Positions 9,071-18,233 of a stretch of 42,500 nt of DNA are shown here, one piece after another. The position numbers were made by a program, and so were the translations under genes. Numbering within the stretch: the first letter of the stretch is position 1; each line of letters begins with the position of its first letter. The DNA lies in contig NC_009437.1 in assembly GCF_000016545.1 (NCBI RefSeq), forward strand, positions 490,001 to 532,500. The letters are read 5' to 3'. The notes under the pieces were generated by a model. The model was not told where the DNA came from. It searched no databases and saw only the letters and a program-made list of their open reading frames with translations. This stretch comes from Caldicellulosiruptor saccharolyticus DSM 8903. Its GTDB lineage: Bacteria > Bacillota > Thermoanaerobacteria > Caldicellulosiruptorales > Caldicellulosiruptoraceae.

Positions 9071-11416
9071 TTATGTCTCAATCACAAATTCTTTTGCTTG
9101 CCCACTTTTAAGCTCAAAAGTTTGAGAATAGTGAGAAAGTAGGATAGCTTCACCAGCCAAGAGTGTATAAATTGCCTTATTTTTGGTTATTTCTCCTTTT
9201 ATAGTACATCCCTTGTATTTAACCTTAAATGAAATATAATCAATGTTTTTGGGAAGCCTTGGAGAAAACGAAAGTAGACCATTTCCTGTTCTCATGCCAC
9301 CAAAACCAAATACAACAGCCTGCCAAGCTCCGCCCATACAAGCTGCATGAATTCCGTCTTTTGTGTTGTCATTCAAATCATCAAGGTCCATTCTTGCAGT
9401 GTATCTAAAGTATTCATAGGCTTTTTCCAAAAGATTTAGCTCTACAGCCAGTATACTAAAGATGGCAGAAGAGAGAGAAGAATCATGTGTGGTTATTGGT
9501 TCATAGTATTCATAGTTGTTCTTCAAATCTTCATAACTGAACTTCTCTCTCAAAAGGTATATAAGTAGCAATACATCTGGTTGTTTACAAATCTGATACC
9601 TGTAAATATCCAAATAATGCCAGTGCAGCAGTAAAGGAAACTGATCTTCTGGTATTTTAGACAGATCAAATCTCTTTTTATAGATAAATGAATCATCCTG
9701 AGGAATTATTTTGAGCTTAGCATTGTATGGCAGGTACATGTTATTAGCTATTTTTTTCCAAAGTTCAATTTCTTCATCTGACAGTTTGAGCTTGTTACAA
9801 AGTCTTTCAAACGCTTCTTTATCTGTTTCTTTCAGTAGACTATATAACCTTGCTGCAAATTCCAAATTCATTTGAACCATGTAGTTTGTATAAGCATTGT
9901 TGTCAACAAGTGCTGTATATTCATCAGGACCTGTTACACAAAAGATGCAAAACTTCCCATCCTTTTCTTCACTGAAGTGCCCTAAGTCTGCATAAAATCT
10001 TGCTGATTCAAATACAATCTCTGCACCGTAGTTTTTAATAAAGTCAAGGTCATCTGTTGCTTCAAAGTACTTTTTAATGGCATAGACAATATCAGCGTTT
10101 ATATGATATTGCGCAGTTCCGGCTGGAAAGTAAGCTGAACACTCTTTACCAGCAATTGTTCGCCAAGGATAAAGGGCACCACGATGATGAAGTTCTTCTG
10201 CTCTTTGTCTTGCTGCATCTAATAGATTGTAGCGGTGTATTAAAAGCATTCTTGCAATTTCTGGATGCGTGTAAATAAAAAACGGCATTATATAGATTTC
10301 AGAATCCCAAAAATAATGTCCACCATATCCTTCGCCGGTCAAGCCTTTTGCAGCAATGTTTGAAATACCATTTCTACCTGTTGATTGAAGTAGCGAAAAT
10401 AGACTAAATCTTATAGCTTGCTGAATCTTGGGATCTCCTTTTACCACAACATCAGCGTTTTCCCAAAAGGTTTCCAAAAATTCTCTTTGCTCTTTCAAAA
10501 GGTTTTCAAACCCAATCTTTTTTGCCTCAAGTATTTCAGCAGCACAGAGCTCTTCAATCAAATCTTCTTCAACATCTCTTTGTGTGAAGTATGAAAAATA
10601 TTTTGTCAAGCTATATTCCATATTTTGTTTAGCGTCAAATTCAATTTCAAATGTAACAAGATTTTTCTCTTTGTCGACAAAAGATTTGCAGAAAAATTCT
10701 TTGATGCTCAAACCATGATCTACCATGCAGCCATATGAGAGTCTACTCTTTTTTGTTTTCTGCATCAAAAAACCATTAAGTTTATCACAGTAAGCTTTAA
10801 TTGTCTCAAAAGGAAATTTTTCTATTCCAGAACCAACCCTCACATCTTCTGTCTCAAGCAGATTTGAAGAGTTTCCATCTATTTTACTTACAATCTTTAT
10901 TCTGCCAGAAAAATTGAGAGGTTTTATTCTAATATTAATTGCTCCCAAATGCTGCCTTTTAAGACATGCAAGCCGCTCAAATATGATATAAATTTTCTTG
11001 CTGCTGTTAAATTCCCAGATTATCTCGCGCACTAACCTTCCGTTTCTCATATCAAGTTTTCTTACATATTTGTTAATTTTTCCGTTAAATAAAGTAAATT
11101 TTTCACCATCAATTATTATTTCAAATGTTTTAACATCAGCCACATTTACCATTGCCTCGCCACGCTTTGCAAATCCATATCCACCCTCTGGATAAGTTAT
11201 ATCATACTCTTCATAAAAGCCGTTGATATATGTTGCTTTAAAGCTCTGGCTTTTGTCAGGAAAATCTTCATCCAAGTTTCCCCTCAGGCCTAAATATCCA
11301 TTTGCAACTGTAAAAATGGTCTCAAGCATAAAATTCTTTTCAGGATGAAATCCCTCTTCTATTATGTTCCACTCATCTGGCAAAAATATAGCTTGCCTTT
11401 TAGAAAGCCTTCTCAA
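9071..11416 (-). CDS. GH65 disaccharide phosphorylase (trehalose/maltose/nigerose type)
   Basis: This is a second family 65 inverting phosphorylase, 781 aa, convergent with the importer unit. The N-terminal beta-sandwich, linker, barrel and C-terminal domain are all present. FWDSEIY is at 369-375 and TGPDEY at 495-500 with general acid E499. The substrate loop PWRTIAGKECSAYF (417-430) differs from the WESADTG loop of the first enzyme, so the two probably act on different disaccharides; I cannot name the substrate. The start is TTG at 11416, with AGGAG 8 nt upstream. Its own promoter region carries inverted repeats. Confidence 0.85.
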   Translation of the reverse strand: MRRLSKRQAIFLPDEWNIIEEGFHPEKNFMLETIFTVANGYLGLRGNLDEDFPDKSQSFKATYINGFYEEYDITYPEGGYGFAKRGEAMVNVADVKTFEIIIDGEKFTLFNGKINKYVRKLDMRNGRLVREIIWEFNSSKKIYIIFERLACLKRQHLGAINIRIKPLNFSGRIKIVSKIDGNSSNLLETEDVRVGSGIEKFPFETIKAYCDKLNGFLMQKTKKSRLSYGCMVDHGLSIKEFFCKSFVDKEKNLVTFEIEFDAKQNMEYSLTKYFSYFTQRDVEEDLIEELCAAEILEAKKIGFENLLKEQREFLETFWENADVVVKGDPKIQQAIRFSLFSLLQSTGRNGISNIAAKGLTGEGYGGHYFWDSEIYIMPFFIYTHPEIARMLLIHRYNLLDAARQRAEELHHRGALYPWRTIAGKECSAYFPAGTAQYHINADIVYAIKKYFEATDDLDFIKNYGAEIVFESARFYADLGHFSEEKDGKFCIFCVTGPDEYTALVDNNAYTNYMVQMNLEFAARLYSLLKETDKEAFERLCNKLKLSDEEIELWKKIANNMYLPYNAKLKIIPQDDSFIYKKRFDLSKIPEDQFPLLLHWHYLDIYRYQICKQPDVLLLIYLLREKFSYEDLKNNYEYYEPITTHDSSLSSAIFSILAVELNLLEKAYEYFRYTARMDLDDLNDNTKDGIHAACMGGAWQAVVFGFGGMRTGNGLLSFSPRLPKNIDYISFKVKYKGCTIKGEITKNKAIYTLLAGEAILLSHYSQTFELKSGQAKEFVIET

Positions 11417-11464
11417 GCTGAATTCTCCTTTCGCAGAAAAATCTTTTTTATGTAATCATACCTT

Positions 11465-11536
11465 ATTATAATTTGAAAGTAAATAGATGGGAGTTACTTT
11501 TTAAATATGTTTTGGGAATGTTCTCAAATTACTTTC
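11465..11536 (-). promoter_or_regulatory. Promoter region with inverted repeats, minus-strand GH65 gene
   Basis: On the minus strand a TATAAT box lies at 11470-11465. The -35 area is weak but is covered by the inverted repeat AAAGTAA (11476-11482)/TTACTTT (11494-11500). A third copy, TTACTTTC, lies at 11529-11536. A weak -35 under a repeat array suggests activator or repressor control. The rest of 11417-11645 shows nothing else clear. Confidence 0.4.
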
Positions 11537-11645
11537 ATAAAAAGCAAGAATTTGTTTACAATGTGTGTTTAATTCAAATAGTTTTTGGGTAAAAATGAAA
11601 TAAAGTTTTTATTATAAGAATTAGGGTTTAAGGAGGAAATAAGTT

Positions 11646-12200
11646 ATGGCAGTCAACAATGAGATGACAGCAGGTTTTTTAAGAGCTGCATATGGTGGAG
11701 AGAGTATGGCTCACATGCGTTATATTCTATGGGGCGAAATTGCACAAAAAGAAGGATTTCCGAATATTGCAAGACTATTTAAAGCAATTTCATATGCAGA
11801 ACAGGTCCATGCAAATAACCACTTTAGGGTATTAGGCGAGAGAAAAGGCGGACATGCAGTTTCGGCTGACGCAATTTTTGGAGTAGGCAATACAGTAGAA
11901 AACCTGCAGGGTGCAATTGATGGAGAGCTTTTTGAAGTCAATCAGATGTACGATGTGTACCTCAATGCTGCAAAATATCAAAACGAGAAAGATGCTGAAA
12001 AAAGTTTTCACTTTGCAATTGAAGCAGAAAAGATTCATGCACAGCTTTTCAAAGCTGCTCAAGATAGCGCAAAAGAAGGGAAGGATATAGAGATTAAAAA
12101 TGTGTATATCTGTCCTGTTTGTGGACATACTGTTTTAGATGAAGCACCTGAATATTGTCCTATTTGCGGGACAAAGAGGGAGATGTACAAAGAGTTTTAA
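11646..12200 (+). CDS. rbr: Rubrerythrin
   Basis: This cytosolic peroxide-reducing di-iron protein of anaerobes has 184 aa. The N-terminal ferritin-like four-helix domain carries the expected iron ligands: E19, E52 with H55, E85, E94 and the E126-E129-H131 helix. A C-terminal rubredoxin-like domain has CPVCG (156-160) and CPICG (171-175) for the Fe(Cys)4 centre. AAGGAGG lies 9 nt before the ATG. It stands alone between two terminators, divergent from the GH65 gene. I do not see a convincing PerR box. Confidence 0.95.
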   Translation: MAVNNEMTAGFLRAAYGGESMAHMRYILWGEIAQKEGFPNIARLFKAISYAEQVHANNHFRVLGERKGGHAVSADAIFGVGNTVENLQGAIDGELFEVNQMYDVYLNAAKYQNEKDAEKSFHFAIEAEKIHAQLFKAAQDSAKEGKDIEIKNVYICPVCGHTVLDEAPEYCPICGTKREMYKEF

Positions 12201-12230
12201 TAAGCCTCAAAATAAATGAAAAGAATAAAC

Positions 12231-12284
12231 AAAAAGGGGCAACTCCCAAGCTTATTTCTTTTTGGGAAAAGCCCCTTTTACTTT
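12231..12284 (+). terminator. Bidirectional terminator between rubrerythrin and aldo/keto reductase
   Basis: AAAAGGGGC (12232-12240) pairs with GCCCCTTTT (12271-12279), with an inner CCCAA/TTGGG pair (12245-12249, 12262-12266). T-rich flanks on both sides suit the convergent genes. Confidence 0.75.
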
Positions 12285-12288
12285 TTAA

Positions 12289-13278
12289 TTATGAGTTTAA
12301 AATCTCATCAATCTCTCTCAGCTCTTCTTCTGAAAACTCAAGATTATTAATACATCCCACATTATCTTCAATCTGAGATACCTTGCTTGCACCAACAATG
12401 ACTGATGCTACAACTTTGTTTCGCAAAATCCACGAAAGTGCAAGCTGTGAAACTGTCTGACCACGTCTTTTTGCAATCTCAGATAATTTTTTAACTTTTT
12501 CAATTCTCTCAGGTGTTATATCACTTTCTTTTAAGAATACTCCTGATTTTCTTACTCTTGAGTCTTCAGGAATTCCGTGCAAATAACGCTCTGTCAGAAG
12601 CCCCTGGGCAAGAGGAGAATATATCACAGCTCCCATGCCAAGCTCATTTAATGTATCAAAAAGACCATTTTCAACATCTCTTGCAAACATATTGTATCGA
12701 ACTTGATTTACTATAAGCTTTAGTCCCATTTGTTTTGCAGCCAAGTACGCTATTTTAGTTTGTTCAGGATTGTAATTTGATATACCGGCATACAAAGCTT
12801 TTCCGCTGTGCACTGCCTGATACAAAGCCTCCATTGTCTCTTCAATTGGTGTTTCTGGGTCTGGTCTGTGCGAATAAAAAATATCAACATAGTCAAGGTT
12901 CATTCGTTTAAGGCTTTGGTCTAAGCTTGCAAGAAGATATTTTTTAGAGCCCCAATCGCCATAAGGACCTTCCCACATTGTGTATCCTGCTTTTGTTGCA
13001 ACAATTATTTGGTCTCTGTAAGGTTTTAAATCAAGCTTAAATATTCTGCCAAAGTTCTCCTCAGCAGCACCCGGTGGTGGTCCGTAGTTGTTTGCAAGGT
13101 CAAAGTATGTTATTCCAAGATCAAAAGCTCTTTGAACAATTCTTCGCATGTTGTCAAATGGGTCACTGTCTCCAAAATTGTGCCAAAACCCAAGTGAGAT
13201 AGCAGGAAGTTTTAAACCACTTTTTCCACAGCGAATGTAGAGCATATTATTGTATCTGTTTGGGTCAGCAGTATACAT
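12289..13278 (-). CDS. Aldo/keto reductase (YghZ/L-glyceraldehyde 3-phosphate reductase-like)
   Basis: This is an NADPH-dependent carbonyl reductase of the AKR superfamily, 329 aa. The catalytic tetrad is visible as D60, Y65, K96 (VATKAGY) and H137 (YSHRPD). The N-terminal pattern (YIRCGKSGLKLPAISLGFW, then NNYGPPPGAAEENFG) is that of the YghZ/Gpr subgroup, which reduces L-glyceraldehyde 3-phosphate and other toxic aldehydes; the true substrate is not readable. AAGGAGA stands before ATG 13278. It is convergent with rubrerythrin, and its promoter abuts that of zapA. Confidence 0.9.
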   Translation of the reverse strand: MYTADPNRYNNMLYIRCGKSGLKLPAISLGFWHNFGDSDPFDNMRRIVQRAFDLGITYFDLANNYGPPPGAAEENFGRIFKLDLKPYRDQIIVATKAGYTMWEGPYGDWGSKKYLLASLDQSLKRMNLDYVDIFYSHRPDPETPIEETMEALYQAVHSGKALYAGISNYNPEQTKIAYLAAKQMGLKLIVNQVRYNMFARDVENGLFDTLNELGMGAVIYSPLAQGLLTERYLHGIPEDSRVRKSGVFLKESDITPERIEKVKKLSEIAKRRGQTVSQLALSWILRNKVVASVIVGASKVSQIEDNVGCINNLEFSEEELREIDEILNS

Positions 13279-13345
13279 ATGTTTTCAATCTCCTTTTGAA
13301 TGTTTTAATAATTTGATTTTAGCTTGATGAAATGAATATTGCAAT

Positions 13346-13402
13346 ATTATCTACTTTGCTTCCAAATTCTCAATTGCAATGAATATGAAAAAAAACTATA
13401 AT
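13346..13402. promoter_or_regulatory. Back-to-back promoters of the aldo/keto reductase and zapA
   Basis: Minus strand: TTGAGA (13373-13368), 16 nt, GATAAT (13351-13346), for the reductase. Plus strand: TTGCAA (13374-13379), 17 nt, TATAAT (13397-13402), for zapA. The two -35 boxes touch. The plus promoter lies after the ATG at 13379, which argues that zapA starts at 13445. Confidence 0.55.
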
Positions 13403-13444
13403 ATAGTTAACAACACTTATAAAGCTTTTAAGGATGTATGGGGA

Positions 13445-13918
13445 ATGGATGAGAATATCAGAAGAGATGATAACTTAAAGCGAATAGAAGTGAAAATTGC
13501 GGGGATGAACTATGTATTAAAGACTGACGAAGATGAAGAGTACATAATGAAAATTGCAAACTTTATAAACAAAAAAATGTCTGAGGTTATAGCAAATGAA
13601 CCGCACCTTAGCACATCGCTTTCTGCAATGCTCACAGCATTTTTGATTACAGATGAGTATTTTAAACATCTTCAAGTTTGTGAAGAAAAGTTATCTGCTC
13701 AAACAAATGATACTGAGAGATATCAAAGAGAAATTGAGGAATACAAAGAAAAGCTAAAAGAGGCGGAAGAAAAAATAGCTGAGCAAACAGAACAGATTGA
13801 AAAGCTAAATGAAATTATTCTAAGTCTTAATCAAGAGCTTGAGAACACAAAGCTTGAACTTGAGAGGACTAAAAAAGAGCTTGACGATTTTATAAATACG
13901 TTTGATGGTGATAGATAA
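13445..13918 (+). CDS. zapA: Cell division protein ZapA-like, with coiled-coil tail
   Basis: ZapA binds FtsZ and promotes Z-ring assembly at midcell. With this start the protein is 157 aa. The ZapA domain (about 9-85) contains RIEVKIAGMNYVLKT and FINKKMSEV; a long heptad-rich coiled coil rich in E, K and Q follows (about 88-155), giving a longer protein than the usual 90-110 aa. The in-frame ATG at 13379 is rejected because a promoter (13374-13402) overlaps it and there is no RBS. ATG 13445 has AAGGA about 12 nt upstream. It heads a plus-strand cluster running to about 22.9 kb. Confidence 0.8.
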   Translation: MDENIRRDDNLKRIEVKIAGMNYVLKTDEDEEYIMKIANFINKKMSEVIANEPHLSTSLSAMLTAFLITDEYFKHLQVCEEKLSAQTNDTERYQREIEEYKEKLKEAEEKIAEQTEQIEKLNEIILSLNQELENTKLELERTKKELDDFINTFDGDR

Positions 13919-13919
13919 A

Positions 13920-14792
13920 ATGAAGCTGCTTTTTATATTCTTAGATGGTGTTGGAAAAGGGGAGAATAAAGCACACAACCCCTTTTTTTGTTATCATCCC
14001 AAATCATATGATGTATTCTTAGAGAAAGGAATTGTAAGGTTTTTAGATGCAACGTTAAAAGTTCCAGGCCTTCCCCAGAGTGCAACAGGCCAGGTTACAA
14101 TTTACTCGGGGATAAACGCTGCAAAAGAGGTTGGTTTTCACATAAACGGCCAGATTACACCAAGCCTCAAGAGAATCATTGATAAGAAGAATATATTCAA
14201 AACTCTGAAACAAAATGGCTTTAAAGTTGACTTTGCAAATGTTTACAGAGACGAATATTTGCAAAAGCTATTAAATGACAAAGACTTTAAAATGTCTGTC
14301 ACAAGCTATATGGCCTTGACATCAGAAGTCAGGTTAAAAACCATAGACTACCTTTTGAAAGGTGAGGGTGTGTACTGCGATATTACAAATGAGATCTTAA
14401 TACAAAGTGGCTATGATGTTCCGCTTTTTTCACCCAAAAAAGCAGCAGAAAATCTTTTAAATGTTTTGAAAAAGAACCATTTTGTATTATTTGAGCACTT
14501 TAAGACAGACCTCGTAGGTCACTCTTGCGATATGGAAAAGGCAATAGAACTTGTAAAGACATTGGATGAATTTTTGGTCAGCATAATTGAGAACCTTCCT
14601 GCTGATGTGTGCATAATTGTTACTTCTGACCATGGTAATATTGAAGATTTGTCTGTCAAAACTCACACATACAACTCGGTTCCATTTTTGGCATACGGTA
14701 AAGGACAAGGTATTTTTAAAGACATTGCATCAATCGAACAGGTTTATGAGTATATTTTAAGATATTTTGAAATACCAGAAAAAGAGGGATGA
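13920..14792 (+). CDS. Alkaline-phosphatase-superfamily metalloenzyme (phosphoglycerate-mutase-like)
   Basis: The 290-aa protein has the phosphopentomutase/iPGM-type metal core. FIFLDGVG contains metal ligand D9; QSATGQ (53-58) offers the Ser/Thr nucleophile; VTSDHGNIEDL and the following H in VKTHT supply the distal metal ligands. It is much shorter than true iPGM (about 510 aa) and lacks its inserted transferase domain, so I do not call it gpmI; the reaction is unknown. Start ATG 13920 follows the ZapA stop by one base; upstream ATGs (13902, 13905) overlap zapA and lack an RBS. It is in the zapA operon, before the U32 gene. Confidence 0.7.
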   Translation: MKLLFIFLDGVGKGENKAHNPFFCYHPKSYDVFLEKGIVRFLDATLKVPGLPQSATGQVTIYSGINAAKEVGFHINGQITPSLKRIIDKKNIFKTLKQNGFKVDFANVYRDEYLQKLLNDKDFKMSVTSYMALTSEVRLKTIDYLLKGEGVYCDITNEILIQSGYDVPLFSPKKAAENLLNVLKKNHFVLFEHFKTDLVGHSCDMEKAIELVKTLDEFLVSIIENLPADVCIIVTSDHGNIEDLSVKTHTYNSVPFLAYGKGQGIFKDIASIEQVYEYILRYFEIPEKEG

Positions 14793-14803
14793 CATAGGTT
14801 GCC

Positions 14804-17107
14804 ATGAAAAAAGTAGAGCTTTTATCACCTGCAGGTGGATTTGAAGAGCTTATCTCAGCAATTCAGGCTGGTGCAGATGGTGTATATGTTGGTGCAAAAG
14901 AGTTTTCGGCAAGGGCGTATGCAAAAAACTTCTCAGAAGATGAACTAATCAGGGCCATAAATTACTGCCATGAAAGAGGGAAAAAGATTTATCTTGCCGT
15001 AAATACATTGATCTATGATGAGGAAATAGACAGGGCACTAAGGCTTTTAGAAATTGCCTATAAAGAGGGAATTGATGCTGTTATTGTACAAGATTTAGGC
15101 TTGCTTTCTATAATCAAAAAAGAGTTTGCAGACCTTCCTATTCATGCAAGTACGCAGATGACAATTCACAACTTACTCGGTGCAAAAGTACTATCAAGAC
15201 TTGGGGTAAAAAGAGTTGTTTTAGCAAGAGAGCTGAATATAAGTGAAATAAAAAACATCAAGAAAAGTGCTGATATAGAAATTGAAGTTTTTGTCCACGG
15301 TGCACTTTGTATTTCGTATTCAGGGCAGTGTCTTTTTTCAAGCATACTTTTCAAAAGAAGCGGCAACAGAGGACAGTGCGCCCAGCCGTGTAGGCTTTAT
15401 TATAAGCTTCTTAATAAAGACAAAAAGATTGTAGATAGAGGTTATCTTTTGTCACCAAGAGACATATGCCTTTTGGATTATATTCCAAATCTTATTGAAG
15501 CCGGCGTGGACTCTTTCAAAATAGAAGGAAGGCTAAAGGATAAATATTATGTGTACACAGTGACCTCAATTTATAGAAAGTATATAGATATGTACTATCA
15601 GACAGGGAAGATTGAGATAAACCAAGAGGACAGAAACAAACTCTTTCTTGTTTTCAACAGAGGAAATTTTAGCAAAGGGTATTTAGATAATCCTTCTTAT
15701 GATAATCTTATTTTTAAATCAGCGCCAAACAACACAGGGCTTTTAATTGGCAGCTTTTATTTTAAAGATAGCAAACTTTTTATAAAAACATCTTATGACC
15801 TTACAAATGGTGATGTAATTGCATTTAGAAGCGAAAAGTTTGAAGAAGTTTTGTTTGAGATAAACAACAATATTTCAAAGTACCAGGATGGTAGAGTTGA
15901 AGTTGACCTTGATTTTGCAAGGAAAAAGGTTTTAAAAAATGCTTCAAATGGTAAAGTTTTCTTAGTCAAAAGTAAGCAACTTGAAGATGAGGGGGACCAA
16001 ATTTTAAAGAATGAGAAAAAGTTCAGAAAGGTAGATTTTGAGGTTACAATAAAAAGAGGAGAAAATATAAAAGCTGTTGCAAAGACAGGGTTTTTTGAAG
16101 CACATGCAACAGGGCCTGTGCCAGAGGAAGCAAAATCAAAGCCAACAACATACCAAAATGTTTTGGATAGCTTTTCAAAGCTTGGTAACACAATATTCGA
16201 TATAGGGGAGCTAAAGGTTTACCTTGATGATAATGTTTTTGTTAAGCTTTCAGATTTGAATTCATTGCGAAAGGAACTAATTGAAAAGCTATCAAAGTCA
16301 ATAACTTGCTCTTTTAAAAGAAGTGTTCAAAAGCCGGTTGAAATACTATATTGTTCAAAAAAAGATCAAAATGGCATAAAGAAGGCAGCTCACCAAAAAT
16401 TCTCGTTTGTCATTGATTCATTTTCGCAGTACCAAAAAGTAAAAGAAATTTTACACTCACGTAATATTGGAAACTTTGACATATATGTGCCATATACTTT
16501 GATTTTTAACCATAAATTTTCAGACAATGATATTGTATATTTTGACAGGATTACTCATGACAATGACCTTGAAAAGATAAATTTAAAGGCACTGAGAGAG
16601 AAAGGATTTAAAAAGGTTTTGATAAGAAACCTTGGACAATATGAGCTTTTAAAAGACCAGTTTGATCTTTGTTTTGACTTTAGCTTTAATGTTACAAATT
16701 CATTTGCAGCCGATTTGATAAAAAATCTTGGGGCAAAAAGACTTTGTCTTTCGGTTGAACTTTCAAAGCAGCAGATTGAAAAAATAAGGGAAAACAGTCC
16801 AGATGATCTTGAGATTGAAACTGTGGTCTTCTGGAAGATTCCACTTATGGTAAACAAGCTCAAGTTTTTTGAAAAAGGTTCATATCTGCAAGATAGGAAA
16901 GGAGAACTTTTGGAGCTTGTAAGTACGCAGACTATGAAAAATGAAATTTTAAACCCTGTAGCACTTTATATTGACGACAAAGAGGTACCAGCAGATGTCA
17001 TAAGATTTGATTTTACAGCTTGTAGTGATAGCGAAATTGCCATGGTTTTTGAAAAATATTTTGATGGCAAAGTTGCAAAACTTAAACTTACAAAGGGGTA
17101 TTATTAA
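14804..17107 (+). CDS. Peptidase U32 family protein (RlhA-like) with C-terminal extension
   Basis: The 767-aa protein begins with an N-terminal TIM-barrel-like U32 domain (LLSPAGGFEELISAIQAGAD). The U32 signature is at 161-180, with C169 and C176 followed by C192 and C196, a cysteine set thought to bind an Fe-S cluster in this family. A DUF3656-like middle part and a less conserved C-terminal part follow. E. coli RlhA, of this family, hydroxylates C2501 of 23S rRNA; other members act as collagenase-like proteins, so an rRNA or tRNA modification role is favoured but not proven. It lies 11 bp after the preceding gene in the same operon. Confidence 0.85.
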   Translation: MKKVELLSPAGGFEELISAIQAGADGVYVGAKEFSARAYAKNFSEDELIRAINYCHERGKKIYLAVNTLIYDEEIDRALRLLEIAYKEGIDAVIVQDLGLLSIIKKEFADLPIHASTQMTIHNLLGAKVLSRLGVKRVVLARELNISEIKNIKKSADIEIEVFVHGALCISYSGQCLFSSILFKRSGNRGQCAQPCRLYYKLLNKDKKIVDRGYLLSPRDICLLDYIPNLIEAGVDSFKIEGRLKDKYYVYTVTSIYRKYIDMYYQTGKIEINQEDRNKLFLVFNRGNFSKGYLDNPSYDNLIFKSAPNNTGLLIGSFYFKDSKLFIKTSYDLTNGDVIAFRSEKFEEVLFEINNNISKYQDGRVEVDLDFARKKVLKNASNGKVFLVKSKQLEDEGDQILKNEKKFRKVDFEVTIKRGENIKAVAKTGFFEAHATGPVPEEAKSKPTTYQNVLDSFSKLGNTIFDIGELKVYLDDNVFVKLSDLNSLRKELIEKLSKSITCSFKRSVQKPVEILYCSKKDQNGIKKAAHQKFSFVIDSFSQYQKVKEILHSRNIGNFDIYVPYTLIFNHKFSDNDIVYFDRITHDNDLEKINLKALREKGFKKVLIRNLGQYELLKDQFDLCFDFSFNVTNSFAADLIKNLGAKRLCLSVELSKQQIEKIRENSPDDLEIETVVFWKIPLMVNKLKFFEKGSYLQDRKGELLELVSTQTMKNEILNPVALYIDDKEVPADVIRFDFTACSDSEIAMVFEKYFDGKVAKLKLTKGYY

Positions 17108-17110
17108 AAG

Positions 17111-18232
17111 ATGAGAGAGCTTACTAAAAACAGGTTTGTAGTTGCAATGATTTATGTTGTCCTATTTGCAGCATTTATATTTTCATGTGCGTACTTAATA
17201 AAAGCATTTGACCTTTTTATAAGGTTTATTTTAAAGGCGTTTATACCTGTGCTAATCGGGCTCTTTATCGCAACAGTATTTGAGCCAGTTCTAAAATACC
17301 TCGAAAAAAGAAGGATAAACAGAACAGTTTCTGCCATATTGATACTAGTAATTTTGAATGTATTATTAGCATTTATGCTGGCAGAGGGGATATATATACT
17401 TGTAAACGAATGCTTAGGGCTTGTTTCTAACTTGCAAAACATTGACTATGACAAGATTTATGCTACTTTAAATCATTTATTTTCAAGCGTAAAGAGCATT
17501 TACACCGATCTTCCACGGCCAATTGTGAGTTTTATTCAGTCGGGTGTAAACGAGATTGCAAATATTCTAAACCAGGTAGCTACAATGAGTCTCAAGGTTA
17601 TAAATGTCATACCTGCAACTTTAAAGGGAATTACAATTTGGTTTTTCTCTGTGTTGTCAAGCTTTTTCTTTATGCGAGACAGGCACAAAATGCGTGCATG
17701 GCTTATTCAGAACTTTTCAGCTCAAGTTTACAAAGAAATGTCAAGCGTGGCTTTTAAGGTAATTGACTCTGTTGTTGATTATGCAAAGTCTCAAATAATC
17801 TTAGCAATTTTGATGTTTTTATCAGGACTTATTGGTCTTTCTATAATAAAAGCACCCTATTTTTTAGTAATAAGCCTTCTTTTAGGACTTTTGAGCATTA
17901 TTCCGATAATTGGTTCAGGCATAATTCTTTTACCATGGATAATAGGCAGTTTCATCGCTGGCAACACAAGCTTTGGTATAAAGCTCTTAATTGTGTACCT
18001 AATAATCTTAGGTCTCAGAGAATTTGCGTCAATTAAGATTGTTGCATCCCAGGTGGGTATTTCAACATTTACAACTCTTGTTTCTATCTATGCAGGTGTT
18101 GAGATTTTTGGTGCTTGGGGGTTTATAATCGGTCCTCTTTTGGTTGTGTTTTTGAAGGCAGTCTTTGAAACAGGGGCAATCAAAAAAATAAGGGAGAATC
18201 TGTTTTTGCAAAAGAGGAGTGAACAAGCTTAA
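17111..18232 (+). CDS. AI-2E family transporter (permease)
   Basis: This polytopic membrane protein has 373 aa and about seven or eight transmembrane segments: hydrophobic blocks near 12-30, 35-55, 65-90 and 155-180, and a dense set from 220 to 350. The family block IPIIGSGIILLPWIIGS is present (near 262-278). Members include YtvI of spore formers and various ion or solute exporters; autoinducer-2 export is established only for a few, so the substrate is unknown. It starts 3 bp after the U32 stop and its end touches the next gene, so the genes are one operon. Confidence 0.85.
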   Translation: MRELTKNRFVVAMIYVVLFAAFIFSCAYLIKAFDLFIRFILKAFIPVLIGLFIATVFEPVLKYLEKRRINRTVSAILILVILNVLLAFMLAEGIYILVNECLGLVSNLQNIDYDKIYATLNHLFSSVKSIYTDLPRPIVSFIQSGVNEIANILNQVATMSLKVINVIPATLKGITIWFFSVLSSFFFMRDRHKMRAWLIQNFSAQVYKEMSSVAFKVIDSVVDYAKSQIILAILMFLSGLIGLSIIKAPYFLVISLLLGLLSIIPIIGSGIILLPWIIGSFIAGNTSFGIKLLIVYLIILGLREFASIKIVASQVGISTFTTLVSIYAGVEIFGAWGFIIGPLLVVFLKAVFETGAIKKIRENLFLQKRSEQA

Positions 18233-18233
18233 A

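Noticed and set aside
11605-11625. PerR box upstream of rubrerythrin
   Set aside because: Only one half site (ATTATAA) is present; the left half does not match.
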